DNA of 37,273 nt, from the NCBI GenBank assembly GCA_041498295.1, contig JBGQIB010000029.1:1-37273 (forward strand), in the 5' to 3' direction. Positions 6,680 through 14,597 of the stretch are shown here, in pieces. The stretch is from VGRW01 sp041498295. GTDB lineage: Bacteria > Myxococcota_A > UBA9160 > SZUA-336. How positions within the stretch are numbered: the stretch's first letter is position 1; the number at the start of each line of letters is the position of its first letter. Below the pieces are notes generated by a model. The model made no database searches and was not told where the DNA came from. It saw nothing but the letters and a program-made list of their open reading frames with translations. The translations under genes were made by a program, and so were the position numbers.

Positions 6680-8256
6680 GCGACCAGCCTGCTGTGACCG
6701 AGGTGCCGCGAAAGCGCGTACTGGTGCTCGAGGACGATCCGCTCCACTTTCGCATGGTGCAGGAGACGTGCGGCGCAAGCGTCGACTTGCACCGCGAGAC
6801 CAACCTGCGCGACGCGATCCGCGTCGCGCACGAGCAGAAGTTCGAGGCGCTGCTGCTCGATCTGCACGTGCCGGACAGCCAGGGCATCGCCACGGTCGAG
6901 ACCGCCGCGCGCGAGTGTCCGGGTCTGCCGATCGTCGTACTCACCAGCGTCGATGACGAAGAGCTGGGCGCGAGGTGCGTGCGCGCCGGCGCGCAGGACT
7001 ATCTCGTGAAGGGCCGCCCGCCGACGCGCGCCGAGATCGAGCTGCGCTCGATCCGCTACGCGATCGAACGCCACGCCGCGCTCGCCGAAGTGCAGGCCGA
7101 GCGCGCTCGCCGCGAGCAGATGAAGGACGAGTTTCTGTCGCACATCTCGCACGAGCTGCGCACACCGCTCTCTGCGGTGCACCAGTTCGCGACGATCCTG
7201 CTCGCCGGCATTTCGGGCGCGCTGAACGACGCTCAGACCGAGTACACCGAGATCATCGTCCGCAACTCGAAGCAGCTCGCCAAGATGATCGAGGACATCC
7301 TCGAGGTCACGCGCGCGGACACCGGGAAGCTCCGCCTCGACCTGCGACCGATCTTGGTGCCGCCCCTCGTGCAGGAGGTCGTGCAGCGGCTCTGGAACGA
7401 CGCCACTCACAAGCGGATCGAAGTCACGAGCGTCGTTGAACCCAACCTGCCACGCATCTATGCCGATCCCGATCGCCTGAGCCAGGTGCTCGGCAATCTG
7501 CTCGACAACGCCATCAAGTTCACGCCGAACGGCGGTTCGGTCCGCTTGCGCGCGTATCGCACGGAGGGCGAGAAGGTCGGCTTCGACGTCGAAGACACGG
7601 GCCCGGGGATCGCCGAGGCGGACCGCATCCGCATCTTCGAGCGCATGCACCAGGTGAGTGACCATCTCGAGCTGTCGCGCAAGGGGCTCGGGCTCGGGCT
7701 GTTCATCAGCCGCGAGCTGGTCATGCGCCAGGGCGGGAACATCTGGGTCGATCCCACGCCCGCGGGCGGCAGCGTCTTTCGCTTCACGGTGCCGATCTTC
7801 GACCTTCATCAGATCCTCGGGCAGCGCGTGCTCGAGGACGGGGTGCTGAGGCCGTCGATCACCTTGATCACAATCGGCGTCAACATCGACGACCATCGCG
7901 GCGAGGGATTGCTCGTCGACCGCGGTCAGCGAGCGCTGCGCGACTTGGTCGAGCGCACGGTCTACGGGGACCGCGACGTGGTCCTGCCGAGTCTCAATCC
8001 CGCGGTGACGACCTTCGAGGTCGCGATCGTGGCGTCGACGGACGCCGTGGGCGCAAACGCGTTGGCCGCGCGCGTCCGAGCGAACGCGCGCAATCACGAC
8101 GAGCTCTCCGATCTCGCCGACGAGATCGAGGTGTGTCTGGTGTCGACGTTCGATGCCGGGGAAGAGGTGCGCGCGCTCCCCCCCGATCAGATCATTCAGC
8201 GCGTCGCGGATTGGATCGATACGGCCGCAGTCGCGGCTGAGAAGGAGATGAGATGA
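6676..8256 (+). CDS. Hybrid sensor kinase: receiver, HisKA, HATPase and a C-terminal domain
   Basis: 526 residues, soluble. An N-terminal receiver (LVLEDD acidic pocket, phospho-acceptor Asp62 in LLLDLHVPD, YLVKG lysine) is followed by HisKA with His159 in SHISHELRTPLSAV. The HATPase follows (NLLDNAIKFTPNGG, DTGPGIAE, GLGLGLFIS). Residues ~375-526 form a further domain. Its pattern (LRDLVERTVY...DRDVVLP..., AIVAST...ANALAARVRANAR) resembles a GGDEF fold without the GGDEF motif; this is an inference. The ATG at 6676 overlaps the stop of the 25-codon ORF. A longer frame back to 6370 exists but runs through repeat sequence. The stop overlaps the start of the receiver gene that follows (ATGA). 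The receiver-first order suggests it is itself a target of another kinase, so it would act inside a phosphorelay. Confidence 0.88.
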   Translation: MSDQPAVTEVPRKRVLVLEDDPLHFRMVQETCGASVDLHRETNLRDAIRVAHEQKFEALLLDLHVPDSQGIATVETAARECPGLPIVVLTSVDDEELGARCVRAGAQDYLVKGRPPTRAEIELRSIRYAIERHAALAEVQAERARREQMKDEFLSHISHELRTPLSAVHQFATILLAGISGALNDAQTEYTEIIVRNSKQLAKMIEDILEVTRADTGKLRLDLRPILVPPLVQEVVQRLWNDATHKRIEVTSVVEPNLPRIYADPDRLSQVLGNLLDNAIKFTPNGGSVRLRAYRTEGEKVGFDVEDTGPGIAEADRIRIFERMHQVSDHLELSRKGLGLGLFISRELVMRQGGNIWVDPTPAGGSVFRFTVPIFDLHQILGQRVLEDGVLRPSITLITIGVNIDDHRGEGLLVDRGQRALRDLVERTVYGDRDVVLPSLNPAVTTFEVAIVASTDAVGANALAARVRANARNHDELSDLADEIEVCLVSTFDAGEEVRALPPDQIIQRVADWIDTAAVAAEKEMR

Positions 8257-8636
8257 CGAAGAAGATTCTGGTCGTCGAGGACGACGCCGACGTGCAGCGC
8301 GGGCTCTCGGTGTGGCTGCGCGGCAATGGCTTCAAGACCGTGTCCGCGCGCGACGCGGTCGAGGCGATCTCGGTCGCGAAGCGGGAACAGCCGGACCTGA
8401 TCGTGCTCGACGTCGGCTTGCCGGGGGGCGACGGCTTCGTGGTGATGGCCCGACTGAAAAGCATCACGGACCTCGCGAACATCCCGGTCATCATCATCAC
8501 CGCACGAGACACTGCGAGGACCCTGCCCGAAGCGCGCAAGGCCGGCGCACGGGCGTTCCTGCGCAAGCCGGTCGACGGCGCCGATCTCTTGTACTCGATC
8601 GGGCGTGTGCTCTCGAGCGAATCAGACCCGGCCTAG
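8253..8636 (+). CDS. Stand-alone response regulator receiver
   Basis: 127 residues, a single CheY-like domain with nothing after it. It has the acidic pair in VVEDDADV, phospho-acceptor Asp53 in LIVLDVGLPGGDG, the Thr of IIITAR and the Lys of LRKPVDG, so it should be phosphorylatable. The ATG overlaps the stop of the hybrid kinase by 4 bases, so the two are co-translated and probably a cognate pair. Its 3' end overlaps the tail of the convergent kinase gene by 15 bases, and a GCGAGCGCTCGC palindrome lies just past its stop (8639-8650). With no output domain, its effect must pass through protein contact or phosphotransfer. Confidence 0.9.
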   Translation: MTKKILVVEDDADVQRGLSVWLRGNGFKTVSARDAVEAISVAKREQPDLIVLDVGLPGGDGFVVMARLKSITDLANIPVIIITARDTARTLPEARKAGARAFLRKPVDGADLLYSIGRVLSSESDPA

Positions 8637-9803
8637 CGGCGAGCGCTCGCTGGCTTCTTGGCGCGCCGGCGCGCTCCATGACTCGGGCGTGGGCAGCGTG
8701 AACGAGATCGTCGTGCCCGGCGGATCGCGCGGCACCACGCAGATCCAGCCACCGTGTTGCGTCACAATCCTGCGGCAGATGGCGAGGCCGAGCCCGCTGC
8801 CGGGCCGCGCATCGGCCGTCGCGGCGCGCTCAAACGCGCCGAACACGCGGTCCGCGTCTTCGGGCGCGATGCCGATCCCGTTGTCCTCGACGCTGATCTC
8901 TTGCATGCCGTCGACGTCGCGCACGCAGATGTGAATCCACGGCGCGGCGCTGTTCCGGAACTTGAGCGCGTTTCCGATCAGATTCTGGAAGAGCTGCACA
9001 AGCCGCGTGCGCTCGCCGGCGACCTTCGGCAGCGCGTCGACCTCGAGCACTGCAGAGCTCTCCTCGATGGCAGCGTGCAGGTTCGCGAGCGCTTCCGCCA
9101 CGACCTCGCCGAGGTCGACGGTGCCGAGCATGCGCTCGGCCGTGCCGAGCTGGCAAAACGCGAGCAGGTCGCGGCACAGGGAACTCATGCGAGTCACTCC
9201 CGACAGCGCAAACTCGAGGCTCTCCTTCGCGTGCTTGGCCAGCCCCGGGTCGGAATAGACGGAGTGCAGGAAGTACTCCACCGTGCGCAGCGGCGCCTGC
9301 AAGTCGTGCGAGACGACGGCCGCGAACGCCGAGAGCTCGCGGTTCACCGCCTGGAGCCGCTCGGTCTCCGCGAGCCGCGAGCGCGCCTCGCGCAAGCGGC
9401 CGAGCGCTAGCGCATTCGTGACCGCCCGGCGCAGCACGTCGCCGTGGGCGTCGCGCTTCGCGACGTAGTCGTCGGCGCCCTCTCGCCCGAGTCGCGCGGC
9501 GGTGTACTCGTCGCCCTGCCCGGTGAGTATGATCGCCGCGTCGGTTCGGCCGGCAGCGCGCAGCTCGCGCAGCAACTCGGAGCCGTCCTCGACGCCGACG
9601 TGGTAGTCGAGGAAGATCAGGTCGAAGCGCCGCTCCGCGAGCTCGCGCCGAGCGCGAGAGAGTGACTCCGCAGGGACGAGCGAGAAGACGAATGGACCGG
9701 CAGAGCGGAGGTGCAGGCGCAGCAACTCGATATCGTCGGGGTTGTCCTCGACGACCAGCACGACGAGCTTCTCGACCTCGTCGTTCTCCCCATTCTCTGC
9801 CAA
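8622..9803 (-). CDS. Receiver-histidine kinase hybrid
   Basis: About 393 residues. The order is receiver (VVEDNPDD; phospho-acceptor Asp66 in LIFLDYHVG; ILTGQGDEYTA; YVAKRDA), a short coiled linker, HisKA with His166 in VVSHDLQAPLRTVEYF, and HATPase (FQNLIGNALKF, DNGIGIAPEDADRVF, GSGLGLAICRRIV). This receiver-first architecture resembles phytochrome-associated kinases. The start is uncertain. A GTG at 9836 gives 404 residues but has no ribosome binding site; TTG at 9803 has GGAGG ten bases upstream and removes a segment unlike receiver proteins. The gene converges on the stand-alone receiver gene and overlaps it by 15 bases. It follows another receiver gene on the same strand, with a palindromic CTGATATC element between them. 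Confidence 0.87.
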   Translation of the reverse strand: MAENGENDEVEKLVVLVVEDNPDDIELLRLHLRSAGPFVFSLVPAESLSRARRELAERRFDLIFLDYHVGVEDGSELLRELRAAGRTDAAIILTGQGDEYTAARLGREGADDYVAKRDAHGDVLRRAVTNALALGRLREARSRLAETERLQAVNRELSAFAAVVSHDLQAPLRTVEYFLHSVYSDPGLAKHAKESLEFALSGVTRMSSLCRDLLAFCQLGTAERMLGTVDLGEVVAEALANLHAAIEESSAVLEVDALPKVAGERTRLVQLFQNLIGNALKFRNSAAPWIHICVRDVDGMQEISVEDNGIGIAPEDADRVFGAFERAATADARPGSGLGLAICRRIVTQHGGWICVVPRDPPGTTISFTLPTPESWSAPARQEASERSPLGRV

Positions 9804-9963
9804 GACGCTCTTGCCTCCACACCTCACGGGACTCACGGGTCACGCCGTCGAGTTCGGCGGTCGTGCGCGAAGGCCCGCGCTGCACCACACAGATGGATCG
9901 ACGTTCGGGAACGGCTTCTGAAGAGAGGGCGACCTCATCTCGATGAGTCACTCAACGTGCAAG

Positions 9964-9996
9964 TCACCGATGTGATTGATGTACTGATATCGGTGA
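9964..9996. promoter_or_regulatory. Inverted repeat with CTGATATC core between two signalling genes
   Basis: TCACCGAT (9964-9971) and ATCGGTGA (9989-9996) are perfect inverted arms. CTGATATC at 9984-9991 overlaps the right arm. The element lies directly after the stop of the receiver gene at 9999 and upstream of the kinase that starts near 9803. It could be an operator for the kinase, a weak terminator for the receiver, or both. Confidence 0.45.
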
Positions 9997-9998
9997 GT

Positions 9999-10448
9999 CT
10001 AGGCTCCAGCGCTGCGCGGGTGCGCGAGACGAAGACCGCGCTCGACCGCCCAGATCAGATCCACGCGCCCAAACGGCTTCTGGAGGAAGGTCGAGAAGCC
10101 GGCCTGCAGACACGCCCTGCGCCGGTGCGAGAACGCCGACACCGCGATCGCGGGGGTCGTTGCGCCATAGCGGCGGCGAATCGCCTCCATCACGCGCAGG
10201 CCGTTGATGTCCGGGAGCTGGTAGTCGAGCAGGATCAGATCCGCGGGCTCCTGTTCCAGCAGCTGCAGGAGCTCGCGGCCGCAGGGCACCACCGACACGT
10301 CGTACGCGGCGCCCAGCGTGACCTCGAGCGCGAGGCCCGCGTCCGGATCGTCCTCCGCGGCGACGATGCGCGGCCGAGCACTCGCCGCCTGGCTACAGGT
10401 GAAGGTCTTGTCGAGGGGCGAAACGACGGAAAGAATGGATGCTTGCAT
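9999..10448 (-). CDS. Stand-alone response regulator receiver with N-terminal extension
   Basis: 149 residues. About 27 unassigned residues precede a receiver domain with AEDDPDAG, phospho-acceptor Asp75 in LILLDYQLPDING, and the Lys of FLQKPFGR. The switch region reads AVSAFS, with Ser in the Thr/Ser position. No output domain follows. The ATG at 10448 has CAGGAG 7 bases upstream. A near-palindromic operator covers the bases immediately before it, so the promoter or translation start is probably under direct control. The gene is upstream of, and on the same strand as, the receiver-kinase hybrid, with 195 bases between them. It probably serves the same phosphorelay. Confidence 0.87.
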   Translation of the reverse strand: MQASILSVVSPLDKTFTCSQAASARPRIVAAEDDPDAGLALEVTLGAAYDVSVVPCGRELLQLLEQEPADLILLDYQLPDINGLRVMEAIRRRYGATTPAIAVSAFSHRRRACLQAGFSTFLQKPFGRVDLIWAVERGLRLAHPRSAGA

Positions 10449-10460
10449 GGATCTACTCCT

Positions 10461-10487
10461 GAGTGACGACCTGATATCAGGTCACTC
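10461..10487. promoter_or_regulatory. 16-bp perfect palindrome with CTGATATC core
   Basis: GACCTGATATCAGGTC (10468-10483) is a perfect palindrome, framed by GAGTGAC on the left and GTCACTC on the right. It ends 12 bases before the start codon of the receiver gene at 10448, next to the Shine-Dalgarno. This is the most symmetrical of the four related sites and the best guess at the full operator. Confidence 0.55.
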
Positions 10488-10549
10488 GCGCCCCTCAGCT
10501 CGAGTCAGTCTGGTCGATCGGGCGACTCCTCGAGACTCTTTAGGAGCCA

Positions 10550-11893
10550 CTAGACATCGAGCCCATTCCGGCGCGCCAGCTCCGCGAAGAACGCCGCGCT
10601 CTGCTTCGGGATGCGCGCCTGCGTAGCGAAGTCGGTCCAGACGATGCCGAAGCGCTTCGAGTAACCGTAGGCCCATTCGAAGTTGTCGAGCAGTGACCAG
10701 ACATAGTATGCGCGCACGTCGGCCGCGCCGTCCGCGATCGCCGCGTGCATGCCGGCGATGAATCCGCGCAGGAGCTCCGTGCGCTCCACGTCCGCGACGA
10801 CGCCGCCGGTCGGCGCGGTGTTGTCACAGACTCCGTTCTCGGTGACGTAGATCTTCGGCTTGCCGTATTCCGCGGAGACGAAGCGCAGAAAGTCCCCGAG
10901 CGCGAAGGGCGCGGCCTCGTAGCCCATCGGCAGGAGCGGCAGCGTCGGCGGCGCGCCGCGATAGCCGACGCCGCGGCTCGCGTCGGCGAGCACGCGCCGC
11001 CGGCTGTAGAGATTCACGCCGAGGAAGTCGGTCGGGGCAGCGATCGTGCGCAGATCGTCCTTCTCGATCGGCAGCGCGGCGTCGTTCTTCTCGTAGTAGC
11101 GCAGCACCGCCGCGGGATAGCCGCGGCCGTACACCGGGCCGTGCCAGGTGCGCGTGTCGAAGTCGCGCGCGAGCTCGCACGCGGCGCGTGACTCCTCGCG
11201 CTCGTCCGCCGGCTCGTAACTCGTGTTCGCGTTCGTGATGCCGATCTCGCCGCGCATCCTGGAGGCGCGGAACGCGGCCACCGCGAGCCCGTGGGAGAGC
11301 AGCAGGTGGTGAATCGCGCGTCCGGCGAGGCGCAGGTCGCGGATGCCCGGCGCGAGCACGCCCGCGCGGTAGCCCATCATCGAGGTGACGATCGGCTCGT
11401 TGTGCGTGATCCAGCGAGTCACTCGGTCGCCGAGACGCGCGAACAACAGCGACCCATAGTCCGCGAAGCGCTGCGCGGTCGCGCGCTCGGCCCAGCCGCC
11501 GCGGTCCTGCAGCGCCTGCGGCAGGTCCCAATGATACAGGGTCGCGCACGGCTGGATGCCCGCGGCGAGCAGCTCGTCCACCAGCCGCGAGTAGAAGTCG
11601 ACGCCGCGCTCGTTCACATCGCCCGCGCCGTTCGGCAGGACACGCGGCCACGACACCGAGAAGCGGTACGTCGAAAGACCGAGCCGCTTCATCAGCGCGA
11701 CGTCGTCGCGGAAGCGGTGATAGTGATCGCAGGCGACGTCGCCCGTGTCAGCGCCTTGCACGCGCCCGGGCTGCTGGCAGAATACGTCCCAGATCGACAG
11801 GCCCTTGCCGTCTTCGCGCGCCGCGCCCTCGATCTGATACGCGGCCGTCGCCGCGCCCCACTGGAAGCCCTTCGGGAAAGAGAGAAACGCCAT
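10550..11893 (-). CDS. bglA: Beta-glucosidase, glycoside hydrolase family 1
   Basis: Retaining beta-glycosidase, predicted cytoplasmic; no signal peptide. 447 residues, normal for GH1. The N-terminus FPKGFQWGAATAAYQIEGA is the GH1 N-terminal signature. The acid/base Glu lies in THNEP, where most GH1 enzymes have a Phe or Leu instead of His. The nucleophile Glu lies in YVTENG. WSLLDNFEWAYGYSKRFG is the aglycone/glycone loop. A perfect extended -10 (TGATACGAT) lies 6 bases before the ATG and there is no Shine-Dalgarno, so the mRNA is probably leaderless. It diverges from the MutS-like gene across only 35 bases. Confidence 0.93.
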   Translation of the reverse strand: MAFLSFPKGFQWGAATAAYQIEGAAREDGKGLSIWDVFCQQPGRVQGADTGDVACDHYHRFRDDVALMKRLGLSTYRFSVSWPRVLPNGAGDVNERGVDFYSRLVDELLAAGIQPCATLYHWDLPQALQDRGGWAERATAQRFADYGSLLFARLGDRVTRWITHNEPIVTSMMGYRAGVLAPGIRDLRLAGRAIHHLLLSHGLAVAAFRASRMRGEIGITNANTSYEPADEREESRAACELARDFDTRTWHGPVYGRGYPAAVLRYYEKNDAALPIEKDDLRTIAAPTDFLGVNLYSRRRVLADASRGVGYRGAPPTLPLLPMGYEAAPFALGDFLRFVSAEYGKPKIYVTENGVCDNTAPTGGVVADVERTELLRGFIAGMHAAIADGAADVRAYYVWSLLDNFEWAYGYSKRFGIVWTDFATQARIPKQSAAFFAELARRNGLDV

Positions 11894-11899
11894 GCGCGC

Positions 11900-11908
11900 A
11901 TCGTATCA
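11900..11908 (-). promoter_or_regulatory. Extended -10 promoter, leaderless start of the GH1 gene
   Basis: TGATACGAT (TG-N-TACGAT) ends exactly 6 bases before the ATG at 11893. The identical 9-mer at the identical distance precedes the GTG of the (2Fe-2S) subunit gene at 28518. Confidence 0.5.
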
Positions 11909-11914
11909 GGCGCC

Positions 11915-11920
11915 TATGCT
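11915..11920 (+). promoter_or_regulatory. Possible -10 for the MutS-like gene
   Basis: TATGCT ends 8 bases before the ATG at 11929 and no Shine-Dalgarno is visible, which would fit a leaderless transcript. Single-site evidence. Confidence 0.3.
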
Positions 11921-11928
11921 CGGCGCGG

Positions 11929-13752
11929 ATGGCGGAGACCGAGGTCGCGAGCTCGAGTGACGTGCGCGCGCTCTACGCGTCGCGCCTGCAAGAGCGCCGC
12001 GCGCGAGTCGCGGCCGAGGCGCGCCGCACGCGCGCGCTCTCGAACGCGCGTCTCGCTGTGTTCGCGTTGGGCGCGGTCGTCGGCTGGGCGGCGTTCGCGG
12101 CGCACGCGCTGGGCGCACTGTGGCTCGCGCCGCTCGCGCTCGGTTTCGTCGCGCTGGTCTTACAACACGAGCGCGCGCGCCGTGCGCGCCTGTGCGCCGA
12201 GCGCGGCGTCGAGTTCTACGAGCGCGGCCTGCGACGTCTCGACCTCGCGACGGGAGACTGGGGCAACAGCGGAGAGAGTCATCTCGACCCGGAGCATCCG
12301 TACGCGGTTCAGCTCGATCTGTTCGGTCCGGGTTCGCTGTTCGCGCTGCTGTCACAGGCGCAGACGAAGAGTGGCGAGCAGCGGCTCGCGAAGTGGCTGC
12401 TCGAAGCCGCGCCCCCCGACGAGATACGCGCGCGCCAGCTCGCGGCCGAGGAGCTGCGCCCGCGGCTCGCGCTGCGCGAGGCCTTGTTCACGCTGGGACC
12501 GGAGCTGCGCGAGGGCGTGAAGCCGGAGCCGCTGGTCGCTTGGGCGAGCGCGCCGGCGCGACTCGGCGGCCTCGCGCTGCGCGCCGGCGTCGCGCTGCTG
12601 ACGGCGCTCACCGCCGTGGCGGTCGTCGCGGCACTCGCGCGCGGCCGCGGCTATGCGCTGGCGCTCGTGTGTCTCGTCGCGGAAGCGGCGCTTGCGCTTG
12701 CGCTGCGCGCGCGCGTGTCGGCTGTGCTCTCCGGTATCGACGCGCGCGCGCGCGACCTCGCGCACCTCGAGGGACTGCTCGAGCGCGTGGAGGCGGAGCG
12801 CTTCGAGGCGCCGCGTCTGTGCGCGCTGCGCGCCGCGCTCGACGTCGAGGGCGCGCCGGCGTCCCGCCAGATCGCGCAGCTACACCGAATCGTGTCGGTG
12901 CTCGACTGGCGCCGGAATCAGTTGTTCGCGCCGATCGCGCTGCTGCTCCTCTGGAGCGTCCAGGTCGCGTTCTCACTCGAAGCCTGGCGCGCCCGGAGCG
13001 GCGCGGCGGTCGCGCGCTGGCTCGATTCCTTGGGCGAGCTCGAAGCGCTCGGCGATCTCGCCGGCTACGCCTTCGAGCACCCCACGGATCCATTTCCCGA
13101 GATCGCCGAGCACGGGCCGCTCTTCCACGCGACGGCGCTCGGCCATCCGCTGCTCGACGAGGCGCGCTGCGTGCGCAACGACCTGCGGCTCGAGGCGGGG
13201 CGCGCGCTGGCCGTGATCTCGGGCTCGAACATGTCGGGCAAGAGCACGTTCCTGCGCAGCGTCGGCATCGCTGTCGTGATGGCGCTGGCGGGCGCGCCCG
13301 TGCGCGCCGAGCGCCTGTGCGTCTCGCCACTCGCGCTCGGCGCGGTACTGCGCGTGCAGGACTCACTGCGCGACGGCGCGTCGCGCTTCTACGCCGAGCT
13401 GCTCGCGCTGCGTCGCGTCACGGAACGGTGTAGTGGCTCGTTGCCCGTCTTGTTTCTCCTGGACGAGATCCTGAACGGCACGAACTCGCACGACCGCCGC
13501 ATCGGCTCGGAAGCGCTGCTGCGCGGCTTGCTCGCGCGCGGCGCGGTCGGGCTCGTGACCACGCACGACCTCGCGCTGACCGCGATCGCCGACGCGCTCG
13601 CGCCGCGCGCCTGGAACGCGCACTTCGAGGATCAGATCGCGAACGGCACGCTGCACTTCGACTACCGGCTGCGCGACGGCGTGATCGCGCGCGGCAACGC
13701 ACTCGCGCTCATGCGCGCCGTCGGGCTCGACTTCCCCGACCTGCCTCGATAG
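11929..13752 (+). CDS. Membrane-anchored MutS-family ATPase
   Basis: 607 residues. The C-terminal third is a MutS/ABC-type ATPase: Walker A GSNMSGKST near residue 431, a signature-like region DSLRDGASRFYAE, Walker B LFLLDEILNGTNSHDR near 507, and VTTHDLAL as the H-loop. The usual MutS mismatch-recognition domain I is absent. Instead there are hydrophobic segments at about 41-78, 205-250 and 335-352, so the protein should be held in the membrane. Members of this MutS-like group are usually annotated as mismatch repair proteins, but membrane anchoring and loss of domain I argue against classical repair. It is possibly a membrane-associated DNA or nucleic-acid sensor or remodeller; this is inference. 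It diverges from bglA, and the next gene follows after 44 bases. Confidence 0.8.
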   Translation: MAETEVASSSDVRALYASRLQERRARVAAEARRTRALSNARLAVFALGAVVGWAAFAAHALGALWLAPLALGFVALVLQHERARRARLCAERGVEFYERGLRRLDLATGDWGNSGESHLDPEHPYAVQLDLFGPGSLFALLSQAQTKSGEQRLAKWLLEAAPPDEIRARQLAAEELRPRLALREALFTLGPELREGVKPEPLVAWASAPARLGGLALRAGVALLTALTAVAVVAALARGRGYALALVCLVAEAALALALRARVSAVLSGIDARARDLAHLEGLLERVEAERFEAPRLCALRAALDVEGAPASRQIAQLHRIVSVLDWRRNQLFAPIALLLLWSVQVAFSLEAWRARSGAAVARWLDSLGELEALGDLAGYAFEHPTDPFPEIAEHGPLFHATALGHPLLDEARCVRNDLRLEAGRALAVISGSNMSGKSTFLRSVGIAVVMALAGAPVRAERLCVSPLALGAVLRVQDSLRDGASRFYAELLALRRVTERCSGSLPVLFLLDEILNGTNSHDRRIGSEALLRGLLARGAVGLVTTHDLALTAIADALAPRAWNAHFEDQIANGTLHFDYRLRDGVIARGNALALMRAVGLDFPDLPR

Positions 13753-13796
13753 CCTGCGCCCGCGGGCTCGCGACGCCGAGCCAGGAGGTGCGCACG

Positions 13797-14597
13797 ATGA
13801 CTCGCTTCGCCCTGACCTTTTTATGTGTCGCGGGTCTCTTCGCCTCGGTCGCGCACGCGGACGACAACGAACAGCTCGCCAAGAAGCTCAGCAACCCGGT
13901 CGCGGCGCTGATCAGCGTGCCGTTCCAGGAAAACGTCGACTACCGCATCGGCGCGAACAACGACGGCGTGATCTACAAGCTGAACATCCAGCCGGTCGTC
14001 CCGATCAAGCTCACTGACGACTGGAACGTCATCTCGCGCACGATCCTGCCCGTCGTTCACTGGAACAAGGACGTCGCGCCGAGCGAGGGCACGCGCTTCG
14101 GCTTGTCCGACACGACGCAGAGCTTCTTCTTCTCGCCGGCGAAGCCGTCGAGCTGGGGCAACCTCATTTGGGGGTTCGGCCCGGCGCTCCTGTTGCCCAC
14201 GGCGACGGAAGGCGCGCTCGGCACGCAGAAGTGGGGCGCGGGTCCGACGGCCGTGCTGCTGAAGCAGTCGGGGCCAGTCACGATGGGCTTCCTCGCGAAC
14301 CAGATCTGGTCGTTCGCCGGGAACACGCACCGCCAGCGGGTGAATCAGACCTACTTCCAGCCGTTCCTCAGCTACACGACCAAGACCGCGACTACTTTCG
14401 GTGTGAACCTCGAGTCGAGCTACAACTGGCCGACTTCGGATTGGACCATTCCCGCGAACTTCACGGTCTCGCAGGTCTTCAAGCTCGGACCTCAGATCAT
14501 GAGCGCCCAGCTCGGCTACCGCTCGTACCTCGACGCCCCGACGAACGGGCCCAGTTGGGGATTGCGCGCGGCGATCACCTTCCTGTTCCCCAAGTGA
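13797..14597 (+). CDS. Outer-membrane beta-barrel protein, MetA/phenol-degradation transporter-like
   Basis: 266 residues. A signal peptide (FALTFLCVAGLFASVAHADD, cleavage after AHA) precedes a protein of alternating polar/aromatic strands ending in FPK. Stretches such as ILPVVHWNKD, WGNLIWGFGPALLLPTATE, WGAGPTAVLLKQ and AAITFLFPK match the family annotated 'transporter / putative MetA-pathway of phenol degradation', a predicted outer-membrane channel. ATG at 13797 is preceded by AGGAGG at a 9-base spacing; a GTG at 13788 overlaps that site and is less likely. Its stop overlaps the GTG of the next gene (GTGA), so it is translationally coupled to a DUF4105 protein. The substrate is unknown. 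Confidence 0.8.
   Translation: MTRFALTFLCVAGLFASVAHADDNEQLAKKLSNPVAALISVPFQENVDYRIGANNDGVIYKLNIQPVVPIKLTDDWNVISRTILPVVHWNKDVAPSEGTRFGLSDTTQSFFFSPAKPSSWGNLIWGFGPALLLPTATEGALGTQKWGAGPTAVLLKQSGPVTMGFLANQIWSFAGNTHRQRVNQTYFQPFLSYTTKTATTFGVNLESSYNWPTSDWTIPANFTVSQVFKLGPQIMSAQLGYRSYLDAPTNGPSWGLRAAITFLFPK

Noticed and set aside
6550..8097. 515-residue minus-strand open frame
   Set aside because: Antisense to the hybrid kinase, which has complete receiver, HisKA and HATPase motifs; the antisense product has none.
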